NCBI RefSeq assembly: GCF_014873535.1
Contig: NZ_JADBEF010000001.1
Coordinates: 930,001-994,000 of the forward strand
Reading direction: 5' to 3'
Source of the DNA: Nonomuraea africana
GTDB lineage: Bacteria > Actinomycetota > Actinomycetes > Streptosporangiales > Streptosporangiaceae
DNA length: 64,000 nucleotides
This document shows positions 45,368 through 53,965 of the stretch, in pieces. How positions within the stretch are numbered: the stretch's first letter is position 1; the number at the start of each line of letters is the position of its first letter. Both the position numbers and the translations under genes were made by a program. Under the pieces are notes generated by a model. It was given only the letters and a program-made list of their open reading frames with translations. It ran no database searches and was not told the origin of the DNA.

Positions 45368-45702
45368 TGACGTACTTGGACGACGCCTACACCGTCGAGC
45401 TGCCGCCCGCCGTGGCCAAGCCGACCAGCCTCACGGGGCAGCGCGAGTCGACGCTCGAACTGTGGCGCTCAGGTGGCGCCGAGACCGGCGTGTGGGAGTG
45501 CGAACCCGGCACCTTCACCGCCGTGCGCGACGGTTTCCACGAGATCTGCCAGATCCTGAGCGGCAGCGCCACGCTCACCGCCTCCGACGGGCAGGTGACG
45601 GAGCTGGGCCCGGGATCGACCGTGGTGCTGCCGGACGGATGGCAGGGCACCTGGGTGGTGCACGAGACCCTGCGCAAGATCTATGTGACAATCGAACATT
45701 AG
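45367..45702 (+). CDS. Cupin protein (DUF861/EutQ-like)
   Basis: A 111-residue single cupin (TFTAVRDGFHEICQILSGSA, then LGPGSTVVLPDGWQGTW). The ATG overlaps the oxidoreductase stop by one base. Cupins of this group often accompany amine oxidases; role unknown. Last gene of the operon. Confidence 0.85.
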   Translation: MTYLDDAYTVELPPAVAKPTSLTGQRESTLELWRSGGAETGVWECEPGTFTAVRDGFHEICQILSGSATLTASDGQVTELGPGSTVVLPDGWQGTWVVHETLRKIYVTIEH

Positions 45703-45720
45703 TTCATTTATCCTGGACAC

Positions 45721-46341
45721 ATGCTTTTCCAGGGTTCGTTGCTCGACCTGGGCGCCGAGGAGGGGCCGGGGCCCCTCACGGTCAAGCGCGTCCAGCTCGG
45801 CCGCGGCGCCTGGATCGACCTCAGGCCGGGCTGGATCGGCGGTGCCGACGCCCTCCTCGAGCGGCTCGTCACCGGCGTGCGGTGGCGGGCGGAGCGGCGG
45901 CACATGTACGACAAGGTCGTCGACGTGCCGCGGCTGCTCGCCTTCTACGAGGAGGGGCAGGCGCTGCCCGACCCGGTGCTGGAGGAGGCGAAGGCGGCCC
46001 TCGACGCCCACTACGGTCCCGAGCTGGGGGAGCCGTTCGCCACGGCGGGGCTGTGCTTCTACCGCGACGGCCGCGACAGCGTCGCCTGGCACGGCGACAC
46101 GATCGGGCGCGGCAGCACCGAGGACACGATGGTGGCCATCGTCTCGGTCGGCGCCCCGCGCGCGCTGCTCCTGCGGCCGCGCGGCGGTGGCGGCGCTACG
46201 GTCCGGCACGACCTGGGGCACGGCGATCTCATCGTCATGGGCGGCACCTGCCAGCGGACGTGGGAGCACGCCATCCCCAAGACGGCCAAGCCGGTGGGGC
46301 CCAGGGTCAGCATCCAGTTCCGCCCACGCGGCGTCCGCTGA
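45721..46341 (+). CDS. alkB: AlkB-type 2-oxoglutarate dioxygenase
   Basis: A 206-residue iron(II)/2-oxoglutarate enzyme that reverses alkylation damage in nucleic acids. Metal ligands His124 and Asp126 (WHGD) and His183, with Arg195 and Arg201 of the RxxxxxR co-substrate site, are intact. The N-terminal nucleotide-recognition lid is present. The gene lies 18 bases after the cupin gene but is functionally unrelated; it may have its own promoter. Confidence 0.9.
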   Translation: MLFQGSLLDLGAEEGPGPLTVKRVQLGRGAWIDLRPGWIGGADALLERLVTGVRWRAERRHMYDKVVDVPRLLAFYEEGQALPDPVLEEAKAALDAHYGPELGEPFATAGLCFYRDGRDSVAWHGDTIGRGSTEDTMVAIVSVGAPRALLLRPRGGGGATVRHDLGHGDLIVMGGTCQRTWEHAIPKTAKPVGPRVSIQFRPRGVR

Positions 46342-46456
46342 CCCGTCTTCTGAGAGGCCGGGGCTCCTGTGGGATGTCTCCTGCGAGGTCGGCCTGTCTC
46401 CTGGGTGGCCGGTGGTCTTCTCCTTGGATCGTGGGCGTGGTCAGTAGGCTCGGGGC

Positions 46457-47134
46457 GTGGCGGAGACTCTTCTCGAAGCATGGGCGGGGCCGGCCGGGCG
46501 GTCGGAGGCGGCCGGGGCCGTGGGCGCGGAGCTGATCGCCCGCTGGTCCGAACCGCACCGCCGCTACCACACCCTCGACCACCTGATAGCGGTCCTGGCC
46601 GCGATCGACCCGTTGGCGCCCGTCGCCGCCGACCCCGACGCGGTACGGCTGGCCGCCTGGTTCCACGACGCGGTCTACGACGGCAGGCCGGGCTGGGACG
46701 AGGAGCGCAGCGCCCAGCTCGCCCAGGCCCGGCTGCCGAGATGCGGACTGACGGCGGACCGGGTCGCCGAGGTGGCGAGACTCGTCCGCCTCACCGCCAC
46801 CCACGACCCCGACTACACCGAGGGCGCCCCGGCGTCCACGGCCGGACGGGACGCGAACGGGGCCGTGCTCTGCGACGCCGACCTGGCGGTGCTGGCGGGT
46901 GACGACTACGACGCCTATGCGCGGGCGGTCCGCGAGGAGTACCGCCACGTGCCCGACGACCTCTTCAGGGCAGGCAGGGCACAGGTGCTGCGGCGGTTGC
47001 TCGCCGCGCCGCGCCTCTACCGCACGGCCCTGGCCCACGACCTGTGGGAGGCGAGGGCGAGAGCGAACCTGACGGCCGAACTGGCCCTCCTCGAGGCCCC
47101 GCCTACCGACGCCACGGGCACGCCCGAACTCTAG
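46457..47134 (+). CDS. HD-domain metal-dependent phosphohydrolase-like protein
   Basis: A 225-residue HD-superfamily protein with RRYHTLDHL and WFHDAVYDGRPGWDEERS near the start, then ATHDPDYTE and an internal CDADLAVLAG; these carry the His and Asp metal ligands. Substrate unknown; the family is often annotated as predicted metal-dependent HD phosphohydrolase. The GTG start at 46457 follows a GGCTCGGG region. It converges on the DUF4031 gene. Confidence 0.8.
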   Translation: MAETLLEAWAGPAGRSEAAGAVGAELIARWSEPHRRYHTLDHLIAVLAAIDPLAPVAADPDAVRLAAWFHDAVYDGRPGWDEERSAQLAQARLPRCGLTADRVAEVARLVRLTATHDPDYTEGAPASTAGRDANGAVLCDADLAVLAGDDYDAYARAVREEYRHVPDDLFRAGRAQVLRRLLAAPRLYRTALAHDLWEARARANLTAELALLEAPPTDATGTPEL

Positions 47135-47186
47135 GCTCCGCCCACCGACGTCACGGGCGACCCCCTCCAGGGCGGCCTTCCGCGGG

Positions 47187-47465
47187 TCAGTCCGGGGCCG
47201 GTTCGCGGCGTTTGCGGCGGCGCAGGCCGGACGCGATCAGGCGAGTGAGCAGTTCCCGCGAGCTGACCGGCTCGGCCCCGAGCGCGAGGGCGCGCCCGTG
47301 CACGGTCTCCGGCACGTCGTAGTGGTCCCTGTCGAACGCCCGCTCCGGCACCCCGAGCAGCGCGGCGAAGGCGTGGAGCTCGTCCAGCGAAGTGTCGCTG
47401 ACCAGGTGGGACCAGAGCAGGCCCCGGGGGCCCGGCCAGTTCGGGGGATCGATCAGCACGCTCAC
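47187..47465 (-). CDS. DUF4031 family protein
   Basis: A 92-residue protein of the DUF4031 family: VLIDPPNWPGPRGLLWSHLVSD at the start and AFDRDHYDVPETVHGRA in the middle. Such genes are often beside HD-domain genes like the one here. Function unknown; a nucleic-acid-binding or hydrolytic role is only a guess. Confidence 0.85.
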   Translation of the reverse strand: MSVLIDPPNWPGPRGLLWSHLVSDTSLDELHAFAALLGVPERAFDRDHYDVPETVHGRALALGAEPVSSRELLTRLIASGLRRRKRREPAPD

Positions 47466-47507
47466 GCCGTCCAGCGTAGAACCATCCGTGATCCGTCCGG
47501 GCCTGTC

Positions 47508-49439
47508 CTAGTCAGCGGCGGGCAGCCATATGCGCATGGCGGCGGGGCCGGCGTTGCCCCACCGGTGGTACGGCACCAGCCGCAGCCTCGTGCCGCTGGC
47601 CGGCGGCGTCTCCAGCCTGGAGGTGTCGGGTCGGCCGGCCGTCTCCGGCCTGGAGGTGTAGGGCCAGCCGGCCGTGTCCGGGAGCGTCAGCTCGGCCTCG
47701 ATCTCCAGCTCGACCACGCCTGAGGGGCCGGTGCGCTCGGCCGGTGGGGTGAGCCGGGCTGAGAGGTCGGTCAGCGAAGGCTCGCCGGCCGCGGACTCCG
47801 CGCAGTAGACCAGCGGGCCCCGCTCCACGGCGGCACTGCCGCGCAGCGCGTCCACCCGGCGGTCGGGGAAGGTCCACCGGGGCGCCATCGGCAGGTCCAG
47901 CACGACGACGTCGCCTTCCCGCCACTCGCCCTCGACGGCCGCGTACCCGGGCGTCGCCTCCCTGACCACCCGCGTGCGCTCGGCCACGTCCGTCGCCGCG
48001 TGGGCTCCCTGCGGCGAAGTGCCGGCCCCCTGTGCCGGTGCGTCGGGTCCCTGCGGCGGCGCGGCTGGGCCGTACCCGAGCGTCGCCCCCTCCGCCCACG
48101 CCGGCACCCGCAGAGAGAGCCGCCCGTGCCCGTCGGCCAGCATCCGCACCGCCACCCCGCCGGACCACGGGTAGCCGGTCTCGACCGCCACGCGCAGGCC
48201 CGCGCCCTCGATCACCGCCGGAGTGTGGTGGTGGATGCGCAGCCCGGACGGGTCGGCGGCGGCGAGGTAGGAGCCCAGCGAGGCGAAGGTGCGGGCGATG
48301 TTGCTCGGGCAGCACGACACGGCGAACCACGGTGAGCGCAGCCCCCCGCTGTGCCCCAGGTTGATCTCCTGCGACGGCTGCGCGGGCACCCGCACCTGCA
48401 GCGGGTTGGAGTAGAAGAACGACCGCCCGTCGAGCGCCACCCCCGTCGCCAGGACGTTGTACAGGGTGCGCTCGGCCAGCTCGGCGTAGCGGACGTCGCC
48501 GGTGGCCAGCAGCAGCCGGTGCGACAGCATGATCGAGGCGATCCCCGCGCAGGTCTCGGCGTAGGCGCGGTCCGGCGGCAGCTCGAAGTCCTCACCGAAC
48601 GCCTCGTCCGCGTGCCGCGAGCCCATCCCGCCCGTCAGGTGCGTACGGCGGGCCACCGTCCGCTCCCACTGCGACTCCACCGCCTTCAGCAGTTCCTCGT
48701 CGCCGCTCTCCACCGCCACGTCGACCGCGCCGCAGGCCAGGTAGAGGGCCCGGACGGCATGCCCGCGCAGCGCCGTCGCCTGCCGTACGGGAAGGTCGTC
48801 CTGGAAGTAGGCGGCGCCGAAGGGGATCGGGCCGAGCGCGGGCAGCCCGCGCCGTTCGAGCAGGCGGCGGGCCAGCTCCAGGTAGCGTTCGGCGCCGGTC
48901 GCCCGGTAGAGCTCGACCAGGGCCATCTCCAGCTCGGGATGCCCGCACGTCTCGGTGGTGTCCATGAAGCGGCGGCACACGTGGTCGGCGGCCTTGCGGA
49001 CGGCCTCGGTGAAGGCGTCTTCGCCGTGCGCGCGCAGCCTGGCCACACCCGCCTGGATGAGGTGGCCGTAGCAGTAGAGCTCGTGGCCCCACTCCAGGTC
49101 GACGTAGCGGCTGCCGCTCCACCTGGTGTTGAGGTAGCCGTCGCCCTCCTGGGCCTGCACCACGGTCTGCGCGAGCTCGGCGAAGCCGGGATGATCCGCC
49201 CAGGCCATCGCCTCCAGCAGCTTGTAGATCTCCGAGTCGCTGAACTCCCTGCCGCGCCGGGGGAGCGCGCCGCGGAAGTTGCCGATCCAGCCTTCGCGTT
49301 CCATCCAGTCGAGGCAGTGCGCGATCGTCACCTCCCTGTTCAGCGCCACACGGTCACCCCAGAAGCCGGGCGCGAGCCGTACGGCGTCGAGACCGAGCGG
49401 CGACAGCGCGCCGGAGGAGGGCAGGACGGGGTCAGCCAC
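47508..49439 (-). CDS. GH127-type beta-L-arabinofuranosidase
   Basis: A 643-residue (alpha/alpha)6 glycosidase of the GH127 family that releases beta-L-arabinofuranose. The diagnostic Cys pair Cys376-Cys377 in SCCPSN supplies the nucleophile and zinc ligand. No signal peptide, so it works on imported sugar. It is the last gene of the second sugar operon, overlapping the permease by 8 bases, which suggests an arabinose-containing oligosaccharide as the transported compound. Confidence 0.88.
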   Translation of the reverse strand: MADPVLPSSGALSPLGLDAVRLAPGFWGDRVALNREVTIAHCLDWMEREGWIGNFRGALPRRGREFSDSEIYKLLEAMAWADHPGFAELAQTVVQAQEGDGYLNTRWSGSRYVDLEWGHELYCYGHLIQAGVARLRAHGEDAFTEAVRKAADHVCRRFMDTTETCGHPELEMALVELYRATGAERYLELARRLLERRGLPALGPIPFGAAYFQDDLPVRQATALRGHAVRALYLACGAVDVAVESGDEELLKAVESQWERTVARRTHLTGGMGSRHADEAFGEDFELPPDRAYAETCAGIASIMLSHRLLLATGDVRYAELAERTLYNVLATGVALDGRSFFYSNPLQVRVPAQPSQEINLGHSGGLRSPWFAVSCCPSNIARTFASLGSYLAAADPSGLRIHHHTPAVIEGAGLRVAVETGYPWSGGVAVRMLADGHGRLSLRVPAWAEGATLGYGPAAPPQGPDAPAQGAGTSPQGAHAATDVAERTRVVREATPGYAAVEGEWREGDVVVLDLPMAPRWTFPDRRVDALRGSAAVERGPLVYCAESAAGEPSLTDLSARLTPPAERTGPSGVVELEIEAELTLPDTAGWPYTSRPETAGRPDTSRLETPPASGTRLRLVPYHRWGNAGPAAMRIWLPAAD

Positions 49440-50199
49440 GCAGAGCTCCTGACATGAATCCGCGCACGTAGTGGCGCTGGAGGACGACGAAGAGGATCAG
49501 GCAGGGCAGCGCCATGACCATGACGCCCGCCTGCAACATGCCGTAGTCGATGGCGCCGAAGGTCTGCTGGGTCATGCTGACCACGGCGACCGGCAGGGTG
49601 AAGGACGCGCCGTCGTTGAGCAGGATGAGCGGCGCGAAGAAGTCGTTCCACGAGGCGAGGAAGGCGAACAGGCCGACCGTGACCAGCGCGGGCCGTACGG
49701 CGGGCAGCAGCACGCGCAGGAAGGCCAGGAAGGTGCCGCAGCCGTCGACCATCGCCGCCTCCTCCAGCTCGCGCGGCACCGCCTCGAAGGCGTTGCGCAT
49801 CATGAACAGCGCGAACGGCAGCTGGAACATCACGAACACCAGGGAGAGCCCGGCCAGGGAGTTCTGCAGGCCGAGGTAGCCGAGCAGCACGTACAGCGGG
49901 ATCAGGATCGTGGCGTAGGGCACCATGAGGATCGCCAGCGTGGCCAGGAACAGCAGGTTCCTGCCGGGGAAGTCGAAGCGGGCGAAGGCGTAGCCGCCGA
50001 GGGCCGAGACGACGAGCGTGCCCGCCACCGTCATGGCCGAGACCAGCACGCTGTTGGTGGCGTAGGTGCCGACGCCCTCGCCGAACCGGGCCATCTCCAG
50101 GTAGTTCGACGGGTCCTCGAAGCTGGCCCAGCCGCTCCAGACCAGCGGGAACAGGAACAGCACGGCCAGCGCCGACAGGGTGGTGTAGCGCCGCATCAT
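49432..50199 (-). CDS. Sugar ABC transporter permease (MalG-type)
   Basis: A 255-residue permease with six spans and the EAA loop (LEEAAMVDGCGTFLAFL). I placed the start at the ATG at 50199, which has a GAGAGGTGA ribosome site; a frame open to 50220 lacks one. Works with the neighbouring permease and lipoprotein. Confidence 0.88.
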   Translation of the reverse strand: MMRRYTTLSALAVLFLFPLVWSGWASFEDPSNYLEMARFGEGVGTYATNSVLVSAMTVAGTLVVSALGGYAFARFDFPGRNLLFLATLAILMVPYATILIPLYVLLGYLGLQNSLAGLSLVFVMFQLPFALFMMRNAFEAVPRELEEAAMVDGCGTFLAFLRVLLPAVRPALVTVGLFAFLASWNDFFAPLILLNDGASFTLPVAVVSMTQQTFGAIDYGMLQAGVMVMALPCLILFVVLQRHYVRGFMSGALRG

Positions 50200-50253
50200 T
50201 GGTCGTTCACCTCTCCTCACGGACCGCTCCGCTCGCTGCGTCGGGTTCTCTCC

Positions 50254-51123
50254 TCATCGCAGTCTCCGCATCATCAGCGCGTTCACGCCGACCAGCGCCA
50301 CCAGCAGCACCACCGACAGCGCCGCCGCGCCGCCGAGGTCGAAGCGGAAGAACGCCTCGCGGTAGACGACCATGACCATCGAGACGGTGCTGTTGTCCGG
50401 GCCGCCGTTGGTGAAGATGAAGAACTGGTCGAAGGCCAGCAGCGAGCCCGTGACGCTGAGGATCAGCATCAGCGCCAGCGTCGGGCGCAGCAGCGGCAGG
50501 GTGATCCTGGTGAAGATCTGCCAGCGCCCCGCGCCGTCGCTCCTGGCCGCCTCGTAGACCTCGACCTGGATCGCCTGGAGCCCGGTCAGCAGGATGAGCA
50601 TGTTGAACCCGGCGAACCGCCACACCACGAGCGCGATCGTGGAGAACAGCGCCATGTCCGGGGTGCCGATCCATTTCACCGGCTCGTCGATGAGGCCGAC
50701 GGCCCGCAGGAGGGGGTCGATCGGGCCGAAGTCGTTGTTCAGCATGCCGTAGAACAGCAGCGCGGCGGCGGCGAAGCCGACCGCGCCGGGCAGGAAGAAC
50801 GCGGTGCGGAAGAAGGCGACGCCCGGCCGGCGCTCCTGCACCAGCAGGGCCAGGCCGAGCGCGACCGCCGACAGCAGGACCGTGGTGATCATGGTGTACT
50901 TCAGCGTGAAGACCACCGAGTCGAGGAAGAGCGGATTGTCGGGGATCTTGAGGTAGTTGGCAGGGGCGTTGAACGCGGCCTTGCCCAGCAGCGGCCAGCG
51001 GTGCAGCGACATCCACACCACCAGCACCAGCGGGGCGAGGAACAGCACGCCGACGATGAGCGCGGTCGGCGCGGCGTAGACCCAGCCCATCGCCCGCCTG
51101 GCGCGGGCGGCGGTGAGGCGCAC
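50254..51123 (-). CDS. Sugar ABC transporter permease (MalF-type)
   Basis: A 289-residue permease with six spans and the EAA loop (VYEAARSDGAGRWQIF). It is 9 bases after the binding-protein gene. No ATPase in the cluster; a shared MsiK-type ATPase is expected. Confidence 0.9.
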   Translation of the reverse strand: MRLTAARARRAMGWVYAAPTALIVGVLFLAPLVLVVWMSLHRWPLLGKAAFNAPANYLKIPDNPLFLDSVVFTLKYTMITTVLLSAVALGLALLVQERRPGVAFFRTAFFLPGAVGFAAAALLFYGMLNNDFGPIDPLLRAVGLIDEPVKWIGTPDMALFSTIALVVWRFAGFNMLILLTGLQAIQVEVYEAARSDGAGRWQIFTRITLPLLRPTLALMLILSVTGSLLAFDQFFIFTNGGPDNSTVSMVMVVYREAFFRFDLGGAAALSVVLLVALVGVNALMMRRLR

Positions 51124-51132
51124 GGATCTCTC

Positions 51133-52380
51133 CTACTGCTGCAGCGAGGCGGTGACCTCGGTGTTGAGCTGCGCCACCTTGGCGGTGTCGCCGAACATCG
51201 CCTCCCGGGCCAGCCGCAGCCACGGCCCCTGCGGGTCGTTGAACGTCTGGCCGAAGCGCGGCGCGTACGGCGTCTGCCCCTTGGCCACCAGCGAGTTGAT
51301 CAGGACCACCCTGGGGTCCTGGGCGGAGTGCGTGTTGTTCGCCAGGTCGGTCCTGGCCAGCACGTCCTTGTTCTTGGCCATGACCTCGACCTGGGCCTCG
51401 TCCGAGACCGTCCACGACAGGAACTCCCACGCGGCGTCCGCGTGCGCGCTGGTCGCGGAGATCCCGACCGAGTCGCCGCCCACGAACGTCGACTCGCCCC
51501 CGTCCGGCCCGGCGATCGGGGCGACACCGATCTTCAGGTCGGCGGGCATCAGCCCGAGCGTGGTCGAGGGCATCGGCATGACCCCGATCTCGCCCTTGGC
51601 GAAGTAGCCGGTCCAGGTCGGCCCCTGCTCCTCCTTGGCGGTCGGCCCCGTGACGCCCTTGTCGTAGAGGCCGCGCCAGATGGCGAACACGTCGCTCATC
51701 GGCGGCCGGTCGTTGAGGGAGGCGGTGCCCTCGGCGTTCATGACCTGTCCTCCGGCCGCCCAGACCGAGGGCCAGAAGGTGAAGACGAAGCAGCCGCCGC
51801 AGTTGCCGCCGAAGAAGGTGCCGTGCACCTTGCCGTCCTTTCCGAGCTTCTCCTGTACGGCGGTGGCGTGCTCGGCGAACTCCTTCAGCGTCTTCGGGCC
51901 CTTCTCGGGATCGAGCCCGGCCTTGGCGTACAGGTCCTTGTTCCAGAACCAGACCGACAGGTCAAGAGTGTGCGGGAGCGTGTACTGGCGGCCGTCCATC
52001 GTGCCCAGCTTCATGTGGCTGGGCGCCAGGCCGCTCTTGTACGGCAGGGCGTTGAGCCGGTCGGTGATGTCCAGGAACAGCCCCTGCGCGGTGTAGTTGG
52101 GGACGAAGATGACGTCGGCGGCGAAGACGTCGGGCAGCTGCTTGGCGCCGGCCGCCGCGGCGATGCGCGGCTGGTAGTTGTCTGTCGGGATGACGGTCAG
52201 CTTCACCTGGTTCTTGTGGCTCGCGTTGTAGGCCTTCACCAGGCGCTCGCTCTGGGCCTGGGTGGCGGCCCTGGTCCACATCGTGATCGTGACGGGGCCG
52301 TCCTGCTCCGGTTCGGCGCCGCCGCATCCTGTTAGCGTTAACAACGCGGCGAGCGCGATTCCGGTCACCACTCGTCTCAT
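51133..52380 (-). CDS. Sugar ABC transporter substrate-binding lipoprotein
   Basis: A 415-residue binding protein with signal peptide and lipobox (TLTGCG, Cys near residue 19). The mature start is VTITMWTRAA. It heads the GH127 operon and is divergent from a LacI regulator. The lipobox codons are unusual: TTG-TTA-ACG-CTA-ACA includes a rare TTA and forms a LacI-like operator (see the site at 52330-52343). The likely ligand is a beta-L-arabinofuranose-containing sugar. Confidence 0.88.
   Translation of the reverse strand: MRRVVTGIALAALLTLTGCGGAEPEQDGPVTITMWTRAATQAQSERLVKAYNASHKNQVKLTVIPTDNYQPRIAAAAGAKQLPDVFAADVIFVPNYTAQGLFLDITDRLNALPYKSGLAPSHMKLGTMDGRQYTLPHTLDLSVWFWNKDLYAKAGLDPEKGPKTLKEFAEHATAVQEKLGKDGKVHGTFFGGNCGGCFVFTFWPSVWAAGGQVMNAEGTASLNDRPPMSDVFAIWRGLYDKGVTGPTAKEEQGPTWTGYFAKGEIGVMPMPSTTLGLMPADLKIGVAPIAGPDGGESTFVGGDSVGISATSAHADAAWEFLSWTVSDEAQVEVMAKNKDVLARTDLANNTHSAQDPRVVLINSLVAKGQTPYAPRFGQTFNDPQGPWLRLAREAMFGDTAKVAQLNTEVTASLQQ
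52330..52343. promoter_or_regulatory. LacI-like operator inside the binding-protein gene
   Basis: TGTTAGCGTTAACA, 13 of 14 bases identical to the perfect palindrome TGTTAGCGCTAACA before ytfQ. It lies in the signal-peptide codons, about 40 bases inside the gene, where it forces AT-rich rare codons including a TTA. Confidence 0.5.
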
Positions 52381-52423
52381 GGCTGTCTCTCCTCTGAACC
52401 GGCCCCCGGAGCGTAACTAAAAG

Positions 52424-52435
52424 GTTTTCGGAAAC
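52424..52435. promoter_or_regulatory. Candidate operator between binding protein and LacI genes
   Basis: GTTTTCGGAAAC is a near palindrome (10 of 12 bases) with a central CG, centred in the divergent gap. It resembles the AT-rich site before the first sugar cluster and probably binds the adjacent LacI protein. Confidence 0.4.
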
Positions 52436-52479
52436 GTAAGAGAAACATCGAGACCTGTCAATGGCTTACTGTCTCTGCT

Positions 52480-53487
52480 GTGCGAAAAGGATTTCGGGCC
52501 ACCATCACCGACGTGGCCGCCCTGGCGGGCGTCTCCATCGCGACGGCCTCCAAGGCCCTCAACGGACGCAACGACGTGCGCGACTCGACCCGCCAGCGGG
52601 TTCTCGCCGCCGCCGAGGAGCTCGCCTTCCAGCCCAACGAGCTGGCCAGAGGGCTGCTGTCGGGCCAGACCCGCACCGTCGGGCTGCTCACCTCCGACAG
52701 TGTGGGCAGGTTCGGCATCCCGGTGCTCCTCGGCGCCGAGGACGCCTTCGGCGCGGGCGAGATGGCAGTGCTGCTCTGCGACGCCAGGGGCGACGCCATC
52801 AGGGAGCAGCACCACCTGAGGGCGCTGCTCTCCCGCAGGGTCGACGGGCTGATCGTGGTCGGCGAGAGCACCGACCCCAGGCCGTCGGTCAGCAGCGACG
52901 TGCCGGTGCCCGTGGTCTACGCCTACGGCCCCTCGGACGATCCCGCCGACGTGTCGTTCGTCCCCGACGACATCGGCGGGGCGGCCATGGCCGTACGGCA
53001 CCTGCTGGCCATGGGACGGCGGCGCGTCGCGCACGTCACGGGGCCGGCGCACTACAAGGCGGCCAAGGACCGCGAGGAGGGGCTGCGCCTGGCGCTGGCC
53101 GAGGCGGGGGTGGCGCAGACGGGGCGGACGCTGTGCGGGCCGTGGTCCCAGCGCTGGGGGCGGCACGCGGCCGAGATGCTGCTCATGGCCGAGCCGGAGA
53201 TCGACGCGGTGTTCTGCGGGAGCGACCAGATCGCGGCGGGCTTCATGGAGGCGGCCCGCGAGAGGGGGCGGCGGGTGCCGGACGATCTCGCCGTGGTGGG
53301 CTACGACAACTGGGAGGTGCTGTCCACGGAGACACGTCCGGCGCTGACGACGGTGGACATGAACCTGGAGAACCTCGGCAGGACGGCCGCCCAGCACCTG
53401 TTCGCCGCCATCGACGGCAGGGCCACGCCCGGGGTCCACCGGATGCCCTGCGACCTGGTCATCCGCGACTCGACGGGCCGATCGTGA
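52480..53487 (+). CDS. LacI-family transcriptional regulator
   Basis: A 335-residue repressor with helix-turn-helix and hinge (TDVAALAGVSIATASKALN) and a sugar-binding domain. The GTG at 52480 gives a normal N-terminus (VRKGFRATITDVA). It is divergent from the GH127/importer operon and likely represses it. Confidence 0.92.
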   Translation: MRKGFRATITDVAALAGVSIATASKALNGRNDVRDSTRQRVLAAAEELAFQPNELARGLLSGQTRTVGLLTSDSVGRFGIPVLLGAEDAFGAGEMAVLLCDARGDAIREQHHLRALLSRRVDGLIVVGESTDPRPSVSSDVPVPVVYAYGPSDDPADVSFVPDDIGGAAMAVRHLLAMGRRRVAHVTGPAHYKAAKDREEGLRLALAEAGVAQTGRTLCGPWSQRWGRHAAEMLLMAEPEIDAVFCGSDQIAAGFMEAARERGRRVPDDLAVVGYDNWEVLSTETRPALTTVDMNLENLGRTAAQHLFAAIDGRATPGVHRMPCDLVIRDSTGRS

Positions 53488-53559
53488 CGCACGCCTGTCG
53501 CCTTCGTGAGGGGTTTTCGGGGCGTGGATCGTTCGTGCGGGCCGACTGCACGTAGTGGT

Positions 53560-53790
53560 CGCTTGAGACCTCGGCCTCGTATCCCAACCTTCCGGTCCTT
53601 CTCGTCGCTGCCTCCCGATCCTCTCGGGTATCTGCCGCCGAGCCTCGGGCAAGCTTCCGATCTTCTCGGGCCGCTGCCTCCCGAGCCTTCGGGCATCAGC
53701 CTTCCGATCCTCCGGGTCTCTGCAACTTGGTTCTCAGTCCTTTTTGTGTGTTTGCCTCCCGGTTTTCTTGGTCTCACCCTCTCGGTCTGG
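53560..53790. repeat. Imperfect tandem repeats, about 23 bp
   Basis: Eight or nine degenerate units such as CCTCCCGATCCTCTCGGG, each with a small self-complementary core (CCCGA/TCGGG). They fill most of the 478-base gap between the two LacI genes; nothing else is seen there except the operators at 53797 and 53922. Confidence 0.65.
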
Positions 53791-53796
53791 CGATGC

Positions 53797-53810
53797 TGTG
53801 AGCGCTAACA
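53797..53810. promoter_or_regulatory. LacI operator copy 1
   Basis: TGTGAGCGCTAACA, a near palindrome differing at one base from the perfect site before ytfQ. About 155 bases before the second LacI gene. Confidence 0.7.
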
Positions 53811-53921
53811 AGATTGGCTGAGCGCCAGTAAACGAGCCCGAGGCCCCGGCCGTCAAGAGGGCGTTAACGCGAGGTTTCGTGTAACCGGACCGTAATCGCG
53901 GAGACCCTTGACGCACCCTTG

Positions 53922-53935
53922 TGTTAGCGCTCACA
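53922..53935. promoter_or_regulatory. LacI operator copy 2
   Basis: TGTTAGCGCTCACA, the mirror variant of copy 1, 30 bases before the LacI start: an autoregulatory position. A separate palindrome GCGTTAACGC lies at 53861-53870. Confidence 0.75.
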
Positions 53936-53965
53936 GTCTTGCCCAGGCCAGGAAAGGAGCAAGCG

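Noticed and set aside
49471..52335. A 954-codon plus-strand frame across the GH127 transport genes
   Set aside because: Low-complexity Gln/Asp/Gly/His-rich shadow of the minus-strand permease and lipoprotein genes.
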